64,000 nt of DNA from Pyrrhosoma nymphula (taxonomy: Eukaryota > Arthropoda > Insecta > Odonata > Coenagrionidae): positions 84,209,094 through 84,273,093 of the forward strand of contig OY754337.1 of the NCBI GenBank assembly GCA_963573305.1. Direction: 5' to 3'. The translations under genes were made by a program, and so were the position numbers. Under the pieces are notes generated by a model, which worked only from the letters and a program-made list of their open reading frames with translations, was not told the DNA's origin and did no database searches. Each line of letters starts with the position of its first letter. The stretch's first letter is position 1. Positions 22,936 to 34,311 of this stretch are shown piece by piece.

Positions 22936-23850
22936 AATCGAATCATCAAATTGAATCGAATTGCACACCTCTATTCGATAACAAAGAATATTATCTTTGT
23001 TGGTGAGACTGGGCGTTAAGAGTTTTTAGCAGCAAGGAGCGAAATGTGGCAACAGAGCTTTCACTTACGCGCGAAATATGAACGGATTGCAGTGTGGTAC
23101 CTGAGGCCAGTCCGGGACCTCTTTCCAAAGACCGCCCATGAACCCTGTTGTCCTGAAAAGAGGACTCCCGCAATGACCTTCAACTACCTAGGGTATCTGA
23201 GGGTACTGGTCGTGGGGAGAGGGGCAAGGTGCAGGCAGGAGGTGTGGTGGCCCTTTCGTGCCGTATCACTGTTAATATGGCCCGGTTGTGCGTGATCTGA
23301 CCGTAAGTTTTTTTCACCCGTGCGTGCGTCTCTTCCATAACAATTTTTCTTTATGGCGACCTCACACCCGAAGCTTTTTCTCGCGAGATGCCCGGGGAAG
23401 AGGTCTTTTTTCTCTCTCCTATCTCTCCCTCCCTCTCACCTCCGGCACTACCTCCTCTTTCCTTTTCATCCTGAGGGGGGGAACTCGGGCCGTTTCACTG
23501 CGGGCGTGAAAATTTCAGACGAGCTCTTTTGAGCAAGTAGATTTGGGATCCCGAAAAGAGTTCAGCAGCTCCCTTTCACTCACCTCCCGAGTGGCTTCGG
23601 AAACTAAAGCGATTTATGGATTAGGGCTCGATTCATAGAGAATTCCGTGAGTGTTCTTGCGGAGTGAAAAAATGTGGAATTCACGCACGGAATTTCGTAG
23701 GAAATTCCGCGGAGGTTTCCCTAGGCACCTGAAACGCCTTTTACTGAACCAGAATTTAAAAAAATCTTATCAAGGACAAATTTTTCGTGGCGTTCCTTAG
23801 AGATTCTTTAAGTTGTTCTTTTGACTAGTATCAGTCATAGTTCTGTAGAG
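22936..23850. other. No gene recognised; G+C-richer
   Basis: A pyrimidine-rich tract lies at 23395-23465. At 23638-23695 AATTCCGTGAGTG and CACGCACGGAATT form a 13-bp imperfect inverted repeat. Short frames have no recognised motif. Confidence 0.4.
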
Positions 23851-23935
23851 GATCGGGTAGGTTATATGGATAGAGTTCTGGCTTCCTCTTCTGAAGGTCT
23901 AGGTCCGATTTCTGGCAGTGATGGACATTTATCTT
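23851..23935 (+). mobile_element. Degenerate tRNA-like SINE head
   Basis: The order GGATAGAGTTCTGGCTTCC, CTGAAGG, then AGGTCCGATTTCTGG resembles the anticodon region and a decayed B box (consensus GGTTCGANTCC) of a tRNA-derived SINE. It is followed by GCAGTGATGGACATTTAT. The downstream limit is unclear. Confidence 0.42.
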
Positions 23936-24554
23936 CGGATTTCCAATCCATATTTTTGCGATATGTTCGGGGAAATTTTCAGTGGCAGCATTTTTTCCCG
24001 TAGGCTGGAATTTTCAAGCTGTATATCCATTGTCATCGTTGTTTAGAAATTATAATGTTGATTTCATAATTTTCTCCGCGTCATTTGGTCATAATCCGAA
24101 TAATACTACATCTACCTGCCAAAATTAAACTTTTAATGGCACACTTGGTCCTTTGTTGTTTGTAAGCCACCTCTAATAACCAGCAAAAAAATCTTGCAAA
24201 ACATTTTTAGAGGAATTCATTTGGTTGTACTGTTGCATGTCCGTGCATTTAGACAAATACGTGGGTTAATTGACAATAGTTTTAGAAAGTCTTTATCTCA
24301 TCATTTTTTCTTATCCCAATCGTGGCCAGAATATACTTCGAGTACTGTAAATATTGTTCGCAATATCTTCTTATTATCCTCCATCTTGCCATACATATCC
24401 ACCGTTCTCTCGTAGTGATCAACATCTCATATCCCTATCGTACCACCTCAATCCTAAACTTAATATGCATCAATTAAACTTTTCCTATTAAAAATTAACA
24501 GTCATATCGAGCAAGTCTTCATTTGTATTCCTTACTAGCTACCTCACTCTCTCA
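23936..24554. other. No recognisable gene
   Basis: A+T-rich; may contain the body of the SINE head just upstream. Nothing else was recognised. Confidence 0.4.
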
Positions 24555-25015
24555 TATATATCTACAAAGTACCCTGCAAGCCACCTCAATGGTGTGTGGC
24601 AGGGGGTGAGTAGTCACCAACTTGCATTGCACTATACCCTAAACTTAGTGTAACTACGACTATTGATGCATTAGCATAAATCGCTAATGCGTTTCAGGAG
24701 GCGAAGCCTCACAAGCATTCACTACACTCTAGGTATGCTACCAATCTTAGAGGGACCGTTTGTATTTATGTATTTGCAACTACATAAACGGACAGGGATT
24801 CAAGAGTTATGCTGAAAACATTTACGGCGTGCTGTTACTAGGTAGCAGATAGGTTACAAGTATTAGGGAGAACTACTACTATTACTAAGTGCTACACTAC
24901 CTATCGACAAACCTAGTTAAAAGTCTCATTGGCAGCTTTTATGGTCTCTTGCCAATCGCGGGAAAAATGACGTTTTAAATCTATCCGTTCTGCAGTATAG
25001 TTCCCTTATTATATT
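24555..25015 (-). mobile_element. CR1/L2-like LINE, 3' end (copy 2)
   Basis: Same orientation and same 3' untranslated region as copy 1, including GCATTAGCATAAATCGCTAA (start of the first hairpin) and the box around CAAGCCACCTCAATGGTGTG. The 5' truncation near 25015 leaves only about the last 20 codons of ORF2. The short terminal repeat has decayed to TATATATCTAC. Confidence 0.85.
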
Positions 25016-26221
25016 CCCATCCTTTCCATCTTCTATCCTGAATATCTACTATGTCTATTCGATTTGTCTACCATCGATACTTCTCTTAATATCGGTAATG
25101 CTGTATACGTACGTCCAAAATCTATTTTTATTTTTTTTTGTGGAATGTTAAAATATACATTAAGTATTACCATAGAGTAAGTATATGCTTACTCTATGGT
25201 ATTACTTAAGCTAAGTATTGACGAGCAGCTAGCTCTTGGATCACAATGGTCGGTAGAATGTGAGACTCAGGCTTTTGTGGGATACACTTCAACGATACCT
25301 GATGATATCACAATACGACGAAAGCGTAACAAAAAATAACAAAAAATATAATTCATGCGGATTGAAATAATAATTGTTTATTGATATGTTGTATTTTCAA
25401 TTAAATAATTTATCGCTTTGTATGTTCATTCCACACTTTTTTATTTTTATCCGCCAATTTTTCGATGTATGATGTCATTTTCAACCTTAAAAATTACATT
25501 ATATATCGAAACCGTCGTCGGTAAAAATAAAAATGTGTGTACAAAGTGTGTGTGTGTACAAAAATATGTACAAAGCGAGAAATTATTTCATGCGTCGCGT
25601 TTTAACAAAGTTAAGTCTGAAACTGTAACTTATATTCTAAGTTCAACTTTTGATCTTAGGTTTCTTTGATTTTCTGCGCGATTCCTTTCTGCCCTGCGAC
25701 CTCCTTAATCTTTGTCCTTCATTTCGCGTGACCCCAAATCACAAATCCCATCAGGGGCGACCCTGGTTAGCGGATACTTCTCTTTATTTCTCTCAATATC
25801 CCCTGAGCTCTTCGGTCACTCTCGCCCTAATCACATAAAGGGTTCAAGTTGTAAGTTGGTCTCCCGCAGGGGACGTGGGATATACGTAGTGGGTGAGGTC
25901 GTAACCCCATGGGGGTAAAGGGGCCGTCACTCAAAGCCTACCCCGCGCGGCGCTGGAAGACATTCGTGGGAGATGGATGTGTGCTCGCCGGGAAATCAGT
26001 GCTTGCATCACATTCTGTCTTTCTCGGGAGAACATTTTTTCGTAGATTTTCACGATGCCGAAGTGTTCCTCCGTATTCGGGTTTACAGCGCGGTGACTTT
26101 TTTTGTCTTAGGTTTTTGTGCTTCTTCTAATCTTGAGGAACAACAAACGCGGTTATGGAGGGGAAAAAAGGATGAGTTTCCGAGTGATCTACGTACTTAG
26201 GAGGTTGCCGGAGAGAAAGAT
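25016..26221. other. No gene; one short perfect-type hairpin
   Basis: Contains the hairpin at 25161-25208 listed separately. 25680-26210 is G+C-richer with overlapping short frames of no known family. A TG-rich tract lies at 25532-25560. Confidence 0.4.
25161..25208. repeat. Short hairpin, about 20-bp stem
   Basis: AAGTATTACCATAGAGTAAG and CTTACTCTATGGTATTACTT pair with one mismatch around the loop TATATG. It has the size of a small-RNA precursor stem, but is shorter than most animal pre-miRNAs. Confidence 0.6.
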
Positions 26222-26620
26222 CGTTTGGAAATGTGGGTGGTGTTGAGATGTTAAAAGTATAGACTTCCCCTCCGAGGACATGGTTTCAAATGGGGGGGAA
26301 AAAATGGAATATTCTATATTCTTGTATTATAACAGTTTGATCCTCCTAAATGTTCTATATATATGTATGTGTATATGTATATATTGTGCAAATTTTTTGT
26401 ACTCAATTCATACATATTTGTTGGTTACATTTTGTTAATTTTTTATTTTTTATATTTTTACTACGCCTTGTTTTGGAATGTTAAGCATTTGAATTCTAAC
26501 ACTTCAGTTTCTGATGGTAGCTTTTTTCAGGTTTACCCTTGTAAGCTACCTAAAACTCATTTTATTTATTCATTGTATAAATTATGTATGAGTTTTGAGC
26601 ATTAAATATCTATCTATCTA
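26222..26620 (+). mobile_element. Possible degenerate SINE
   Basis: GTTGAGATGTTAAAAGTATA and ACATGGTTTCAAATG have the layout of decayed A and B boxes, and the segment ends in (ATCT)n at 26606-26621, a plausible SINE/LINE tail. Most of the body is simple A+T-rich sequence, so the call is weak. Confidence 0.3.
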
Positions 26621-26809
26621 TCAAATCCAGGCAGTCACAGATATGCCACCGAAGATTTCTACGAAAGCCGATTTCGTCATGACTCGCTCAGCGTTAATAA
26701 CGAATCAAATATTTTGCTGAGAATGGTACTCGTCTTGAGAGTCGAGATGACGACGTCATCAAATTCACTGCTTCAAAGACACTTCTGAAAAATACGGTTT
26801 ATTTTTTAA

Positions 26810-27365
26810 AGGTGGTTTGAGCGAGATAGTTACCTAGTCATAATGGAGACAATATTCAAATTTTTTTTTAATTTCAGCGTCTGTGGGAAGTATGAATTAA
26901 ATATTATAGTATTAATGGCGCAAATATATAGTTATACATGACCAAAATTCTCAGTAATTAAATAATTAAAGCTACATAAGTTTCTAACTTGACTCATTTT
27001 TTCCCGCCGTGTGGCTGAAAACCCTTCAAAACAGCAGTTTTTTTTTGCGATTCTGTAAAAATTACGGTGGTGAGTAATAGATTATATTTTTATAAATAGT
27101 TGAGAAAACATGCAATCTACACACTGTTAGTTTTTCGACGAGATCTAGGTGCTAGAAGTTCCTAATTTGTAAAATATTCTCCCTCTGGTGCGCACAGCCA
27201 TAATCTATCCTTTGTAAAACAGCTTATATTTTTAGGCGAGTTGCACGAAAAGTAGCTCGGCTAGAGGTTGATATTTTGATATAATTGGAAATATGAGAGT
27301 TTTTTTTATAAAATGAGCCCAAATTCATCAAGTTCTGGGTGAAGTAATTTTTCGCTCAAACTACT
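26810..27365 (+). mobile_element. MITE2, complete copy
   Basis: 556 bp from AGGTGGTTTGAGCGAGATAG to CGCTCAAACTACT. It is homologous over its length to 47060-47611 and, inverted, to 13654-14222. Landmarks include CCGCCGTGTGGCTGAAAA and GGTGCGCACAGCCATAATCT. No coding capacity. Confidence 0.8.
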
Positions 27366-28150
27366 ATTTGAAAAAAAAGTTCAAGCATTGAAATTTAAAT
27401 CGTAACTTTTTTTTAACTTTGATTATAGTTTTACCTTAGAAAGGATAGAGATAGGTAAACAAATAACGAGATTCATTTTTTACCTTGACAAATTGCAAAC
27501 AAAGTTCTATTTGTTTCGTCCTTCTAGGATAAATACTTTAATATTTATAGACTTTGACGTAAACCTTTACAAACAAAAAAATGGGCTCGCGCAAAATTAT
27601 AAAAATGGCCGCCCAAGGTAAACCGATTGAGATAAAAAACATTTCTCGGTGCTATCAGAGCAATTAGGAGCAGAGTAACCAACCATTTTACTTTATTTCT
27701 TCTGCAAAACAAGGAAAATCCTGCAGAGCGACTACCTACCGCCTTCACTTTCACACAGTAAGCAAGATGTACTCGGAACAAAAATGGCGGAATGCAACGA
27801 CTCAACTATGTAGTGTATTATCGGCAATCTAGGGGGCTCTCAGTGAAATTACTAAATAACCCCCCTGGTTTCGGTATTTGCCTTCTCTTAAAGAAAGGCG
27901 TATATAATGAATTGCTGTGGTGGCTACACTTATGGCTTCCTATCCAGAATATTAAGGGTTTGCATCCCTGTTGAGGAGTAGTTATTTCTCTGGAATGGGA
28001 AATTAACATTCGAATGCTTTTTCGATATTACCGTTGTTATCAAATTTTCAAATGTTTTCATATAGATTCACGGAGTTGCTTCGAAACATTTTAAGCCCTA
28101 ATAACCAAATAACTAATCGTATAAAGTTACTTTTTTTCTGTTCCCGCAAA
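27366..28150. other. No recognisable gene
   Basis: A+T-rich to 27560, mixed beyond. Overlapping short frames at 27545-28009 show no recognisable family. Confidence 0.4.
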
Positions 28151-28350
28151 ACGACCTCTGACGTCATTTCATCCTTCGACCCGTGGTTCGATTCCCGGTG
28201 AAGACGGATATTTTTTCAAAGTATTTTATAAATCTTTATGCTGTTATATTTTCGGCAAAAGTGGACACCTTCACGAAAGCCTTTTTAAGACATATTTTAG
28301 AATGTATCGGGAAGATGAGGGAAGAAGCAATGGATGAAATGACGTCACGC
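28151..28350. repeat. Short element bounded by inverted TGACGTCATTTCATCC
   Basis: TGACGTCATTTCATCC near 28159 and its reverse complement near 28331 are about 190 bp apart. Inside is a perfect B-box match, GGTTCGATTCC, at 28185-28195. This could be a small inverted-repeat element or a SINE fragment; the data do not decide. Confidence 0.35.
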
Positions 28351-29018
28351 CCATTATGGGAAGGTTGCCCGGCCATTCAACTTTAGACTCCAATATCTCT
28401 GGAAATTTTTGGAATCTTTAAGAAATGATTTGCAAATGATCATTTGTCATGGTCCTCTGCACGTTAAAGCAAAGAGCAAAAGTCGTGATAAACCCCCATT
28501 GCGATCCCTACTTGGTTGCCATGTGGAAGGCACTTCCAGGATAATACTCCGACCGTCGGATTGGAGGTTGAACAATGGACCCGTTGGTGGCGGAGTAGGA
28601 TAATGCCAGCGCCGGGTTTCTTTCCAACCTCCTTCATTCCCCAGATAATGCTATCCAAGTCTAATTACCCACCTATTCATAAGTGGCGAAAGCTTTCCTC
28701 AGCTGTCGGTCGCTTCCCAAATAACTAACAGACTCGGTAGGAGCGAATCACAGGAAAGGCACACTTCCTTCTCTGAGAACGAGGAAAATCATTCCAAGAG
28801 TTACGAGTGGATTGGCGAGGGAGTAAATATTTATTTTTAGAAGAATCAAATAGGTGTTGGCTTTGGGAAGGATGGAGGAGGTGAGCTGGATAGATTGGCA
28901 GACGAACGAGGAGATGAAATGTGTGTTTTGTTACCCTGACCGCATCTGGCTCCTCCGGTAACGGCTAAGGGGAGCGTGCAGAGTTTGACCTTGCCTAGGG
29001 ACGAGTATTTATTTCTTT
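28351..29018. other. No recognisable gene
   Basis: Mixed composition with several short overlapping frames and no motif or repeat partner. Confidence 0.4.
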
Positions 29019-29208
29019 CGGGCCTTGTTCAGTAAGCACTCGACATGATTGAACCTCGGAAAATCCGTGAATGTGACGTCACTTCTCCCGACAAATATCA
29101 ACTTTTGTATTGGAATTATTGGAAAATTTATAGGCTGTGACGTCAAAATTTCGTCACTTTCGAGGCTCGGAAATTCCGAGAACATTCAGAATAGCCCCCC
29201 AGGTGTGA
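29019..29208. repeat. 180-bp repeat, copy 1 (TTATTCAGTA family)
   Basis: Homologous to 48543-48722. Shared blocks are AACCTCGGAAAATCCGTG, AAATATCAACTTTTG, TGTGACGTCAAAAT and CAGAATAGCC. The ends GGGCCTTGTTCAGTAAG and the reverse complement of TTCAGAATAGCCC are imperfect inverted repeats, which points to a small DNA element. Confidence 0.65.
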
Positions 29209-30625
29209 AATCACTCCGTGCCACTCACGTCTTACACAGTTCTTAGTAGATGTGGATGAAGGTGTTTAATGCAGGGAAATAAGACGATGGGGAATATTTA
29301 AAAAGGATTGAAAGCCGTAAACGTTTCAAGTGAAAGCTGTGTACATTGATCGAAAATTAGTAAAAATTCGTAGCAACTGATTGTTAACGCATGTGCACTA
29401 CTCACATACTAGAATATCCTTGGTTCCGTTGCGTTTCAGGTTGTAGAGAAAACGTCTAGTAATCATATATATAGCGATAAACCTTGGAAACTGGCTTTAT
29501 TTTACTAATTTCGTTGCTTATTCTTCACCCATACCCATGAATCCCTTAGATTTGATGTAAAAACTTATAACCCTGCCGTTTCAACCGTTAGGAAGCCTAA
29601 CGACTTGTCATTGATGACTCATCGGTATTCCAGGAGTACGCAGGTCGACGTTCACCTCCGGAAAGCAGAAAAAAATACCGATTAAGATGACTCATCGTGA
29701 AGAGTACCTACCTATCTTTTTTTGCGCACCATGATCTAACGAGGATGAATTCTGGAAAAAAGAAATTTCGTCCTTTGGGAGGATCGTGCACATTTCGGTG
29801 ATTGAAAACCGGAAAAAAGATCGCTAGGCTGAAATTACAAAAATTCGTTTTATTGATTTTCGGCAAACAAACTACCTTCTCTCGTCTCTTCATTTTATCT
29901 TCGGGTTCCATGTAAATACAGAGTTTTGCGAATGTTTTAGCAATTTAATGAAATAAAGTGTAAGCAAGTATTTGATTCTAATCTTTTTTTCGATGAAATT
30001 GGAATCATATAGTCTCTTCTTCCATTTGACCAGTGGCCGTTAAGATATTGGCCATTTTACGTAATGGTAATGTAATGATTGTAATATCACGAGTTTTTTA
30101 TTTGCTCAAATTGAGTTATCAAGAGCGTACGATAATTAATATTCGAAGAGAAACGAAAAGACGCGAAATACGCGAAAATATATGAAAATGAGAGACGATT
30201 TAGAGATCTTTAATTTTAAGTGCATTTGCCAAATATGTTTGCCATCATAAGTTGGTAGAGAGAATGCTATACATTAAAATACGGGTAAAATGAAAGTTAT
30301 GTCTTCATATTCGTCCCCGTGATTAAAAGCAGCCGGGGTGTGTGATTTTGTAATAAAAATATTGGATTTGGCAACTTAGTTAGACAAATTTTATGATTAA
30401 ATTTAGTTCATTGCATCATTTTCACGTGACATATATTTTATAGACTTGAACATTGTGTTAATCATAAAAATAATTTGCGAAATAAAACCTCAATTCAGTG
30501 CAAATCCACAAACCATAATCTTGGTTTTCTTAGAGTTAATGTTGAAATGTATTTCATCATAGTTTCCTTTCCATTCAGAACTGCATTCTCGTCAGGTCAT
30601 TTGTCTTGTCTGCAAGTGGACCTAA
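29209..30625. other. No recognisable gene
   Basis: Mostly A+T-rich. Two GACTCATCG boxes occur at 29617-29625 and 29690-29698, and nothing else stood out. Confidence 0.4.
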
Positions 30626-31080
30626 GTGCAATATTCCACAGGAGAAAAATCATCCGCATTGACCATTTCTCCTGTGGAATATTGCACTATTGTGCACTTG
30701 CGGGTGACTCCGTAAAGGTTACTACCGTGGCTAGTCCCGGTATCCTCAAAATTGGTCAAGAGCGAACACCTCCTTGTGTTCCATGTATGGCTTTATCCTC
30801 GCGGGCTGTGGCGCTTAGCGCACGACTTGGACTGCTAATGACATCATATGTCTAGCAGTCCTGACAACCATGCTCCTATAAAGCCACCAGATAATCCACA
30901 GGAGAGAAGGACCCCTCGGTAGCATAACTGGTTAAAGCACTCGGCGCGAAATCGAGGGATCCGGGTTCGAATCCCGTTCAAAGAGAATGGTTATTCTCCT
31001 GTGGAATATTTCACTTATGTGCACTTGCGGGTGACTCCGTAAAGGTTACTACCGTGGCTAGTCCCGGTTTCCTCGAAATT
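30626..31080 (+). mobile_element. tRNA-derived SINE, second copy, with terminal hairpin
   Basis: Same family as 16730-17098. It opens with an inverted repeat of about 23 bp per arm (AGTGCAATATTCCACAGGAG and its complement ending near 30690). The body contains GTGACTCCGTAAAGG and GGCGCTTAGCGCACGACTTG, and leads into the tRNA-like block at 30913-30985. A second body start follows at 31015, so units are arranged in tandem. Confidence 0.7.
30913..30985 (+). tRNA. tRNA-like SINE head (degenerate)
   Basis: Matches the head at 16989-17061 with several substitutions. The acceptor stem is broken (CCCTCGG against a decayed TCAAAGAG end) and the T stem has lost its last pair (CCGGG...CCCGT), while the B box GGTTCGAATCC is intact. 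The anticodon loop again lacks U33. Not a functional tRNA. Confidence 0.6.
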
Positions 31081-31107
31081 TAAAAAAAAGTGTTACGAGG
31101 TTAACTT

Positions 31108-31262
31108 TAATCCCTCGATTTCGCGCCGAGTGCTTTAACCAGTTAAGCTACCGAGGCGTCCTTCTCCCCTGTGGATTATTGGTGGCTTTATAGAAACATG
31201 GTGGTCAGGACTGCTAGACATATGATGTCATTAGCAGTCCAAGTCGTGCGCTAAGCGCCACT
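31108..31262 (-). mobile_element. Inverted partial copy of the tRNA-derived SINE
   Basis: The reverse complement of 30806-30960, including the acceptor, D arm and anticodon arm of the tRNA-like head but not its T arm or B box. Together the two copies form inverted arms of about 150 bp separated by about 147 bp, able to snap back as RNA. Confidence 0.75.
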
Positions 31263-31907
31263 TTTAAAAAAATCTGATTATCTGATATACATTTTTAAAA
31301 TCTGTTTTGTACACACTCAAAATACTTCCCCTCTATGACACTTGTATCTTCTCTGTCTCACTCCTTGACACTTGCAGCACTTGGAATTATGGGAATTTCA
31401 AAATGGTGGCAAATTTAGGAAGGACTTCATGCACCACCCTAAATCTGGTGAGCGATTTGGCTCCCTAAATCCGCTCCCCTATGATGCTTAACGAGTTTGG
31501 ACCTGCTTAAAGGTGGCGTCCTCCATAAATTTCCGGATTTAGGTACCTAACTGGCGAGTTTGGACTTTGGCTTGAGTTGTCCAAGAGAGTGAGTGGCGTG
31601 GAAGTGTTTTGAATCGATTCTTCTTCGCCTCTTCTTCCCCGAATCTTCCGCCAAGATGGAGTGGAAGGATCGCATGCGTGATGCGCTGTCCCCTCACCCC
31701 CTTTTAGGCCGCGCCATTCCCCCCCCCCTGGGGAATATAGCGAAATGGATGCGTTGAGGAGCACTGAGGAGCAGGCGTGCCAACATGACCGGTAGGCGCT
31801 CTTCCATATCCCACGACGATGTCCCTTGGCATTCTCATTCTCCCTTTATCACTTTTTTCCATTGAATGTTTTTCATTTATTTTTTAAATTGATATTATCT
31901 ATCTAAA
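31263..31907. other. No gene confirmed
   Basis: 31560-31780 is G+C-richer and holds an ATG in good context (GCCAAGATGG at 31649-31658) opening only 33 codons. A C-run lies at 31719-31729. No domain or splice pair supports a gene. Confidence 0.35.
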
Positions 31908-31915
31908 GTAATGAG

Positions 31916-33649
31916 TAGAGCGCGGAAAAAAAGTCTTCAATTTTGCGAAAAAAAGTCGCCTAAAAAGTCGCAAATATTTTTGAAAAAAGTCTTTCAAAAG
32001 TCTGAGGTATTTTCGTGAGAATGTTGCTAAGTTTAACTTAATTATTGAAAGTAAGAGTCCAGAGATGCGGGTTCATGGGTTTTCGAGTTTTTATATAGAC
32101 TTTAAGAAAGGAAAAACCACAATTTACAAATCATTTTTTTTATTCTGAATAATAATTCGTTTGATGAACAGGAATTGTGGAATAAGATTGTTAATCCCTA
32201 TTATTTTTATATCTGATAAATATCTAGCTTTATTTTGGGAAGGGAAAATTAAAGTTAAAATATAAATGTTAGATATCAGATTTTATTTTTTATTGCATCA
32301 TATAAAATATAGGATAAATACTTACCTACTTTCATTCACTTTCAGTTTCATTGCTTCGACGACGCGTCATAAAGTAGTTGCAGCCAAGACATTTTTCCAA
32401 GTTTTCCATAGTGAACGTTGTGCGGCGGTCGCTCTAAATGTTTGTACATCGAAAATGATCGAAATGAAAGGGGTACTTATGGCGTTAACATTAAGTTAAC
32501 TTAAGGTTAAAATTAATAACTTTAAATTAAAAAAAAAATTAAATACTTTAAATACTTTTTAAAAAAACTTATGGATAATTTGCGCCAGATAAAATATTGG
32601 AATGACGAAGTCGTTGAAATTTATTTGCCTAAATATTAAAAATCAAAGATATCAAGAATTTGAGGCTCTGTCCAGGAAAATAGTTATTATGGATCTTTTT
32701 CGAAGGGTTGGTATACATTTACATATTTTATCAGTTACTCTGTTAATGACGACGAGCGGACGACGTGGCTTACTCGAATATAAAAGAGAATAGTGTTTAT
32801 ATATAGTGCATACATTCACCGGTCCTTGTTAAACCTTCATTTTTCCTCTTCGCTCGAGTGCTTAGGACGCATTGCTTGCCGCACTACATTGATGGCATTG
32901 GTAAATGGTCACCTGCGCACACAGCCACGCGTGCACTTCGTCGGAAATTCTAGATAGTCTTTCATATAATTGTATCATTTTTCCTCTAATCTCCTAAACA
33001 ATAGTGGGATGTTAGCATAAAGTGTAGAGATGTCGGCTTGTCAGCAGACCGCCAGGGTTCAAATAAGCTGGTTCATAATTAGATCAATGAATCTTTGGAC
33101 ATCCCAAGTAAAAAAGCTCGAAGTGCGAGGTGGCCCAGGGAAAGGAACTGGCCCCCCTCCCCTGAATATGTGAAATTCACACGTCCTTGGCTTAGTCGGG
33201 GGTGAGCTCTATCCTCACCTATCCAAACCAAACTTCGGGCTGAAGCACTGAGTGAGTGTGATTCTTTCATGAACGGTGGAGCAATAGAAATAATTAATTG
33301 CACTTTGCGGAACTATTAATAACATTTCGAATTAACAATTGTCAGGAGGTTACATTTTTGTAGTACATCTCTGCTCCATGGAGAAGCGCATGAAAAACAC
33401 ATGTGTCCACTACCCAGTTGAACAAAAGTGATCATAATAACCGAATATTAAAGGCATGTGGTTTAAATAAAAAGGCCCAGAAAAGTCTGTTTTATCAGAA
33501 AAAGTCCCGTCACACCAAAAAAAGTCCCAAAAAGTCTCTAAAAAGTTATTAAAAAATGTTTTATTTAATGAGATTGGTGAAGATTTGTATTTAAAACCAC
33601 AAAATTCCTACTTTTGCAAAAAGTCAAAAGACTTTTTTTCCGCGCTCTA
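31916..33649. mobile_element. hAT-type DNA element, 1.73 kb, with perfect 22-bp termini and 8-bp target duplication
   Basis: The perfect inverted ends begin TAGAGCGCGGAAAAAAAGTC (31916-31937 and 33628-33649) and are flanked by GTAATGAG on both sides (31908-31915, 33650-33657). Eight-base duplications are the hallmark of hAT transposition. Subterminal AAAAAGTC-type motifs are repeated at both ends (31930-32000 and 33476-33640), as expected for transposase binding. The interior has no transposase frame, and a SINE-like block at 33004-33300 may be inserted in it. The intact duplication and ends imply a relatively recent insertion, mobilised in trans. Confidence 0.88.
33004..33300 (+). mobile_element. 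Possible SINE inside the hAT-type element
   Basis: GGGATGTTAGCATAAAGTG and CCGCCAGGGTTCAAATAA have the spacing and look of A and B boxes of a tRNA-derived head. A G+C-richer body follows, then A+T-rich sequence from about 33280. Boundaries are uncertain. Confidence 0.4.
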
Positions 33650-34311
33650 GTAATGAGATTATCTAGGGCAAAGAAAGCGAGGCTTGTCATAAGAGTAGAA
33701 AGTCACAAACTGGAACAAGTAGAACAATTTAATTACTTGGATAGTACACTAAAAGAAACAGGGAAGGGTAAGGAGGAGAATAGCGCTAGCGAAGGAAGCG
33801 TTCGATAATAGAAGGGAGTTTTTGACGGGGGTAACTTAAGTATGGATGTAAAAAAGAGGCTGGTAAAGAGCTTAATATGGAGTGTGGCGTTGTATGGGGC
33901 AGAAACGTGGACCTTGAGGAAGGTAGAATGTGTTCGAGATGTGGGTGTGGAGGAGGATGGAGAAGGTGCGTTGGACGGAAAGGAAGACAAATGAGGAAGT
34001 GCTTGACATGGTGGATGAGGAGAGGAAACTTGTGGATGAGATTAGGGGAAGGCAGGGTAGGTGGCTGGAAGCGGTAATGAGGGGCGATGGTTTGCTGAAG
34101 GCCGTGATAGAGGGAAGGATGTTGGGCAAGCGGGGAAGGGGAAGAAAGAGAATAGGTTTTATGGACGGGATGAAGAAAGGAAGGACTTACGCTGATATGA
34201 AGAAAGAAATACTAGAGATAGATAGGGCACTGCACGTGTAAGAGTCTGTTGGATTTTCTCTGACTTTCATCATAACCTACCTCTAACCGGTGGATTACTC
34301 AGATGATGATG
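33650..34311 (+). pseudogene. RTE-like LINE, C-terminal fragment (copy A)
   Basis: Followed across two frames: VMRLSRAKKARLVIRVES and LEQVEQFNYLDSTLKE (33651-33764), then the tail TNEEVLDMVDEERKLVDEI (33989-34045), RGRQGRWLEAVMRGDGLLK and LGKRGRGRKRIGFMDGM, stopping at 34239. This is the end of an RTE-like reverse transcriptase after the catalytic palm. The 3' end has GATGATGATGA near 34301, a short tandem terminal repeat. It is closely similar to copy B at 45413-45937. The upstream part is interrupted by the hAT-type element. Confidence 0.78.

Noticed and set aside
30475..30855. 126-codon plus-strand frame
   Set aside because: It runs through the SINE terminal hairpin and body and is not conserved in the other SINE copy.
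31649..31757. Start of a host gene at an ATG in good context
   Set aside because: The frame closes after 33 codons with no donor site or recognisable peptide.
33930..34241. Host gene encoding a basic protein with GKRGRGRKRIG
   Set aside because: This is the standard tail of RTE-like reverse transcriptases and recurs at 45.5 and 12.4 kb.
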